From TMED14 sp965657195 (GTDB taxonomy: Bacteria > Bacteroidota > Bacteroidia > Flavobacteriales > Schleiferiaceae), in assembly GCA_965657195.1 (NCBI GenBank), contig CBFHNK010000015.1:1-29036 (forward strand): DNA of 29,036 bases, given 5' to 3'. A model generated the notes under the pieces. It made no database searches, was not told the origin of the DNA, and saw only the letters and a list, made by a program, of their open reading frames with translations. The position numbers and the translations under genes were made by a program. Below are positions 29,012-29,036 of this stretch, in pieces. The first letter of the stretch is position 1, and each line of letters opens with the position of its first letter.

Positions 29012-29036
29012 ATGGGAAAAATTATCGGCATCGACC
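29012..29036 (+). CDS. dnaK: Start of Hsp70 chaperone DnaK (cut by window end)
   Basis: Only eight codons are present, reading MGKIIGID, which is identical to the start of bacterial DnaK proteins (MGKIIGIDLGTTNS). DnaK is the cytoplasmic ATP-dependent Hsp70 chaperone. The call is based on this short but distinctive N-terminus, plus an elaborate upstream control region consistent with a stress gene. Confidence 0.8.

Overview
The window comes from a high-GC member of the Bacteroidota (class Bacteroidia, plausibly Flavobacteriales; I cannot place it to genus). The evidence is a type IX secretion C-terminal sorting domain, two TonB-dependent receptors with carboxypeptidase-like regulatory N-termini, DUF4249-type lipoproteins, a CBM9/DUF5916 outer-membrane protein, and Bacteroidota-type -7 promoter boxes (TAnnTTTG). 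About 25 protein genes fill nearly all of the sequence. No gene-free stretch exceeds 300 bases; the longest are 3695-3862 (a heptamer repeat array) and 28850-29011 (terminator plus dnaK promoter). I saw no tRNA, rRNA, CRISPR array or insertion sequence.

Layout. 1-1205: 3' end of a large secreted carbohydrate-active protein. 1215-3694 (minus): SRPBCC protein, His-rich outer-membrane protein, and a coupled ygiD-type dioxygenase/DsbA-like pair. 3863-8542 (minus) and 8628-11859 (plus): two divergent TonB receptor units, one followed by a DUF5916 protein and the other by a DUF4249 lipoprotein. 11931-15625 (minus): a sulfide-oxidation cluster made of a type II sulfide:quinone oxidoreductase, a TauE/SafE exporter and a persulfide dioxygenase with two rhodanese domains. 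15733-19405 (plus): a tightly coupled three-gene cassette, divergent from the sulfide genes, encoding a putative papain-like protein, a fold-type I PLP enzyme and a fold-type III PLP decarboxylase-like protein. 19406-21696 (minus): an arsR-arsC-acr3-osmC arsenic operon. 21749-23763 (minus): mnmH-selD for selenium modification of tRNA. 23798-24217 (plus): a small coiled-coil lipoprotein. 24229-26212 (minus): NlpC/P60 peptidase and MFS transporter. 26244-27730 (minus): panB and an RluA-type pseudouridine synthase. 27776-28849 (plus): a second DUF4249-like lipoprotein. 29012-29036: start of dnaK.

How the parts work together. The minus-strand sulfide cluster forms a route like that of mitochondria: sulfide is oxidised to persulfide at the membrane, persulfide to sulfite by the metallo-beta-lactamase enzyme, sulfane sulfur is moved by rhodanese domains, and sulfite or a similar anion is exported. 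A CRP/FNR-type palindrome (TGTGA-N6-TCACA, 15679-15694) lies between this cluster and the PLP cassette and is placed to control both. That cassette is the best candidate here for an undescribed system: its three genes are coupled and conserved in catalytic layout, but I know of no assigned pathway for the set.

Two regulatory themes stand out. Nine start codons lie only 4-7 nt after a -7 box, which predicts leaderless or nearly leaderless mRNAs. In contrast, dnaK has a sigma-54 type -24/-12 promoter with an upstream 10-bp inverted repeat.
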